Below, piece after piece: positions 62,506 to 64,000 of a DNA stretch of 64,000 nucleotides (the stretch's first letter is position 1; each line of letters begins with the position of its first letter). Position numbers and translations under genes: made by a program. The notes under the pieces are model-generated. The model made no database searches. It was not told the DNA's origin and worked only from the letters and a program-made list of their open reading frames with translations. Origin of the DNA: JABDLO01 sp035327565 (lineage in GTDB: Bacteria > Bacteroidota > Bacteroidia > Chitinophagales > Saprospiraceae); contig DAOLDB010000010.1 of NCBI GenBank assembly GCA_035327565.1, forward strand, positions 17,996 to 81,995, written 5' to 3'.

Positions 62506-64000
62506 CTATAGCTGATCAAAGCGGTCCAGGTTCATAACTTTATTCCAGGCAGCAACAAAATCATGAAGGAATTTTTCTTTTGCATCATCACTGGCATAGA
62601 CTTCAGCGATTGCCCTCAATTCTGAATTAGATCCAAAAATAAGATCCACCCTGGTTCCTGTCCATTTCAAATTGCCGGTGGCCCGATCACGGCCTTCGAA
62701 TACCTGCCCTGATTCTGAGGTGGCTTTCCAGGTAGTGCCAAAATCAAGGAGGTTCACAAAAAAGTCATTAGATAATGTTTCTGGACTCGATGTAAAAACC
62801 CCATGAGATGACCGGTCATAATTGGTATTCAGTACGCGCAACCCTCCTACCAAAACAGTCATTTCTGGGGCAGTGAGCGTCAATAATTGTGCTTTGTCCA
62901 CTAATAATTCCTCCGCCGAAACACTGTGCTTGGGTTTGAAGTAATTCCGAAATCCATCAGCCGCAGGCTCCAGGGCAGCAAATGATACAATATCGGTCAT
63001 TTCCTGTGAAGCATCATTCCTTCCGGGTGTAAAAGGAACGGCAATCTGTTTCCCAGCTTGGCTTGCAGCTTTTTCAATGGCAGCACTCCCCGCCAATACG
63101 ATCAGGTCAGCCATTGAAATCTGTTTTCCATCGTTTCGGTTCTGATTAAAATCCTTTTGCACTTCTTCCAGCTTTTCCAACACTTTGGAAAGTTGAACCG
63201 GTTGATTCACTTCCCAATATTTTTGCGGAGATAAACGGATACGCGCCCCATTAGCTCCCCCTCTTTTGTCGGAACCTCTGTAAGTTGACGCTGAAGCCCA
63301 TGCAGTAGAAACCAACTCTGAAACGGACAATCCTGAAGAAAGTATCTTCCCTTTTAAAGATTCAATATCATGAGTTTCGACCAACTTGTGAGTTAATTTT
63401 GGTATAGGATCCTGCCATATCAATTCTTCTTCGGGAACTTCACGCCCAAGATAAAGAACCTTTGGCCCCATATCCCTATGTGTCAACTTATACCAGGCTC
63501 TGGCAAAAGCATCGGCAAATTGGTCAGGGTTTTCATGAAAACGCTTGGATATGGGTCCATAAATAGGATCATACCTTAATGAAAGGTCGGTTGTCAACAT
63601 GAATGGTGCATGTCTTTTGGCCGGGTTATGTGCATCTGGTATCAATCCTTCCCCTGCGCCATCTTTAGGTTTCCACTGATAGGCACCTGCCGGACTTTTA
63701 GTTAATTCCCACTCATAGCCGAACAGATGATCAAAAAAATCATTACTCCATTTTGCGGGAGTTTTTGTCCATGCTCCTTCCAGGCCACTGGTGATGGTAT
63801 CAGCTCCCTTACCTGAACCAAAGGAATTGCTCCAACCCAGTCCCTGCTGTTCAATACCGGCAGCAGCCGGTTCAGTGCCAACATACTTACCTGCATCAGC
63901 TGCTCCATGGGTTTTACCAAATGAATGTCCACCAGCAATTAATGCTACCGTTTCTTCGTCATTCATCGCCATTCGGCCAAAAGTTTCTCTTATGTCTCGG
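62506..64000 (-). CDS. katG: Catalase-peroxidase KatG (C-terminal two thirds; 5' end outside window)
   Basis: The frame continues in phase to the right edge (RDIRETFGRMAMNDEETVALIAGGHSFGKTHGA), so the N-terminal domain is cut off. The visible 497 residues hold the proximal heme His in GGHSFGKTHGA, then GLEGAWTKTPAKWSNDFFDHLFGYEWEL, and the second, heme-free peroxidase-like domain ending AWNKVMNLDRFDQL. KatG removes hydrogen peroxide by catalase and peroxidase reactions in the cytoplasm. The full protein would be about 740 residues. Confidence 0.97.
   Translation of the reverse strand, partial: RDIRETFGRMAMNDEETVALIAGGHSFGKTHGAADAGKYVGTEPAAAGIEQQGLGWSNSFGSGKGADTITSGLEGAWTKTPAKWSNDFFDHLFGYEWELTKSPAGAYQWKPKDGAGEGLIPDAHNPAKRHAPFMLTTDLSLRYDPIYGPISKRFHENPDQFADAFARAWYKLTHRDMGPKVLYLGREVPEEELIWQDPIPKLTHKLVETHDIESLKGKILSSGLSVSELVSTAWASASTYRGSDKRGGANGARIRLSPQKYWEVNQPVQLSKVLEKLEEVQKDFNQNRNDGKQISMADLIVLAGSAAIEKAASQAGKQIAVPFTPGRNDASQEMTDIVSFAALEPAADGFRNYFKPKHSVSAEELLVDKAQLLTLTAPEMTVLVGGLRVLNTNYDRSSHGVFTSSPETLSNDFFVNLLDFGTTWKATSESGQVFEGRDRATGNLKWTGTRVDLIFGSNSELRAIAEVYASDDAKEKFLHDFVAAWNKVMNLDRFDQL

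Noticed and set aside
1..64000. CRISPR arrays, prophage, insertion sequences, defence islands
   Set aside because: No regularly spaced repeats, integrase, transposase or known defence motifs were seen on either strand.

Overview
The window is chromosomal DNA from a member of the Bacteroidota, most likely near Saprospiria, although the sequence alone does not fix the genus. Evidence for this is two SusC-like/TonB-type barrels paired with GLPGLI or DUF4249 partners, a DUF5777 barrel, CHU_C and type IX secretion C-terminal domains, many lipoproteins, AT-rich leaders without consistent Shine-Dalgarno sites, and several copies of the Bacteroidota -7 element TAnnTTTG. I found no phage, transposase, CRISPR array, rRNA or tRNA. 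Apart from a few decayed loci it reads as an ordinary chromosomal segment.

Layout. 0-4 kb: a cut-off endonuclease/exonuclease/phosphatase-family gene, rpsT, and divergent sucA. 4-8.2 kb (minus): a five-gene envelope redox cluster of di-heme peroxidase lipoprotein, mono-heme lipoprotein, OB-fold protein, YceI and DUF5777 barrel. 8.4-11.9 kb: TMTC-like membrane glycosyltransferase, dprA and a DUF4783 protein. 11.9-20.9 kb (minus): rnr and the rimP-nusA-infB operon with a TIGR02757 gene behind it, plus a PA0069-type radical SAM protein. The rimP operon has a good promoter followed at once by a terminator-shaped hairpin. 20.9-22.3 kb: a gene-poor, decayed stretch holding an orphan terminator and broken small ORFs. 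22.4-27.5 kb: CDP-alcohol phosphatidyltransferase, DUF2252, CNNM/CBS protein, GNAT and SRPBCC genes. 27.5-28.2 kb: a pseudogene with two in-frame stops. 28.2-32.6 kb: GH13 lipoprotein, selO, a CDGSH protein and a YpdA-type reductase. 32.6-42.6 kb (minus): a CHU_C surface protein, barrel plus GLPGLI, and TonB receptor plus DUF4249. 42.8-46.9 kb: sulP-tetR with a candidate shared operator, facing icd. 46.9-53.9 kb: RluE-type pseudouridine synthase, a D-aminoacylase-like lipoprotein lacking its HxH metal motif, OmdA, VOC and S9 peptidase genes, and a frameshifted DUF4249 pseudogene. 53.9-58.5 kb: a thioredoxin-SPOR-like protein, then fabH-efp-accB-accC. 59-64 kb: an ABC exporter overlapping a type IX secreted protein gene, a small membrane protein, and the C-terminal part of katG.

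How it works together. Central functions (TCA cycle, fatty acid initiation, translation initiation and elongation, RNA decay) are interleaved with envelope functions (receptors, surface proteins, heme proteins). The parts most worth a second look are the rimP leader hairpin, the repeated AAGTAATACTATT site in front of sulP-tetR, the heme/YceI/DUF5777 cluster, a possible small RNA near 21.2 kb, and the loci with in-frame stops or homopolymer frameshifts.
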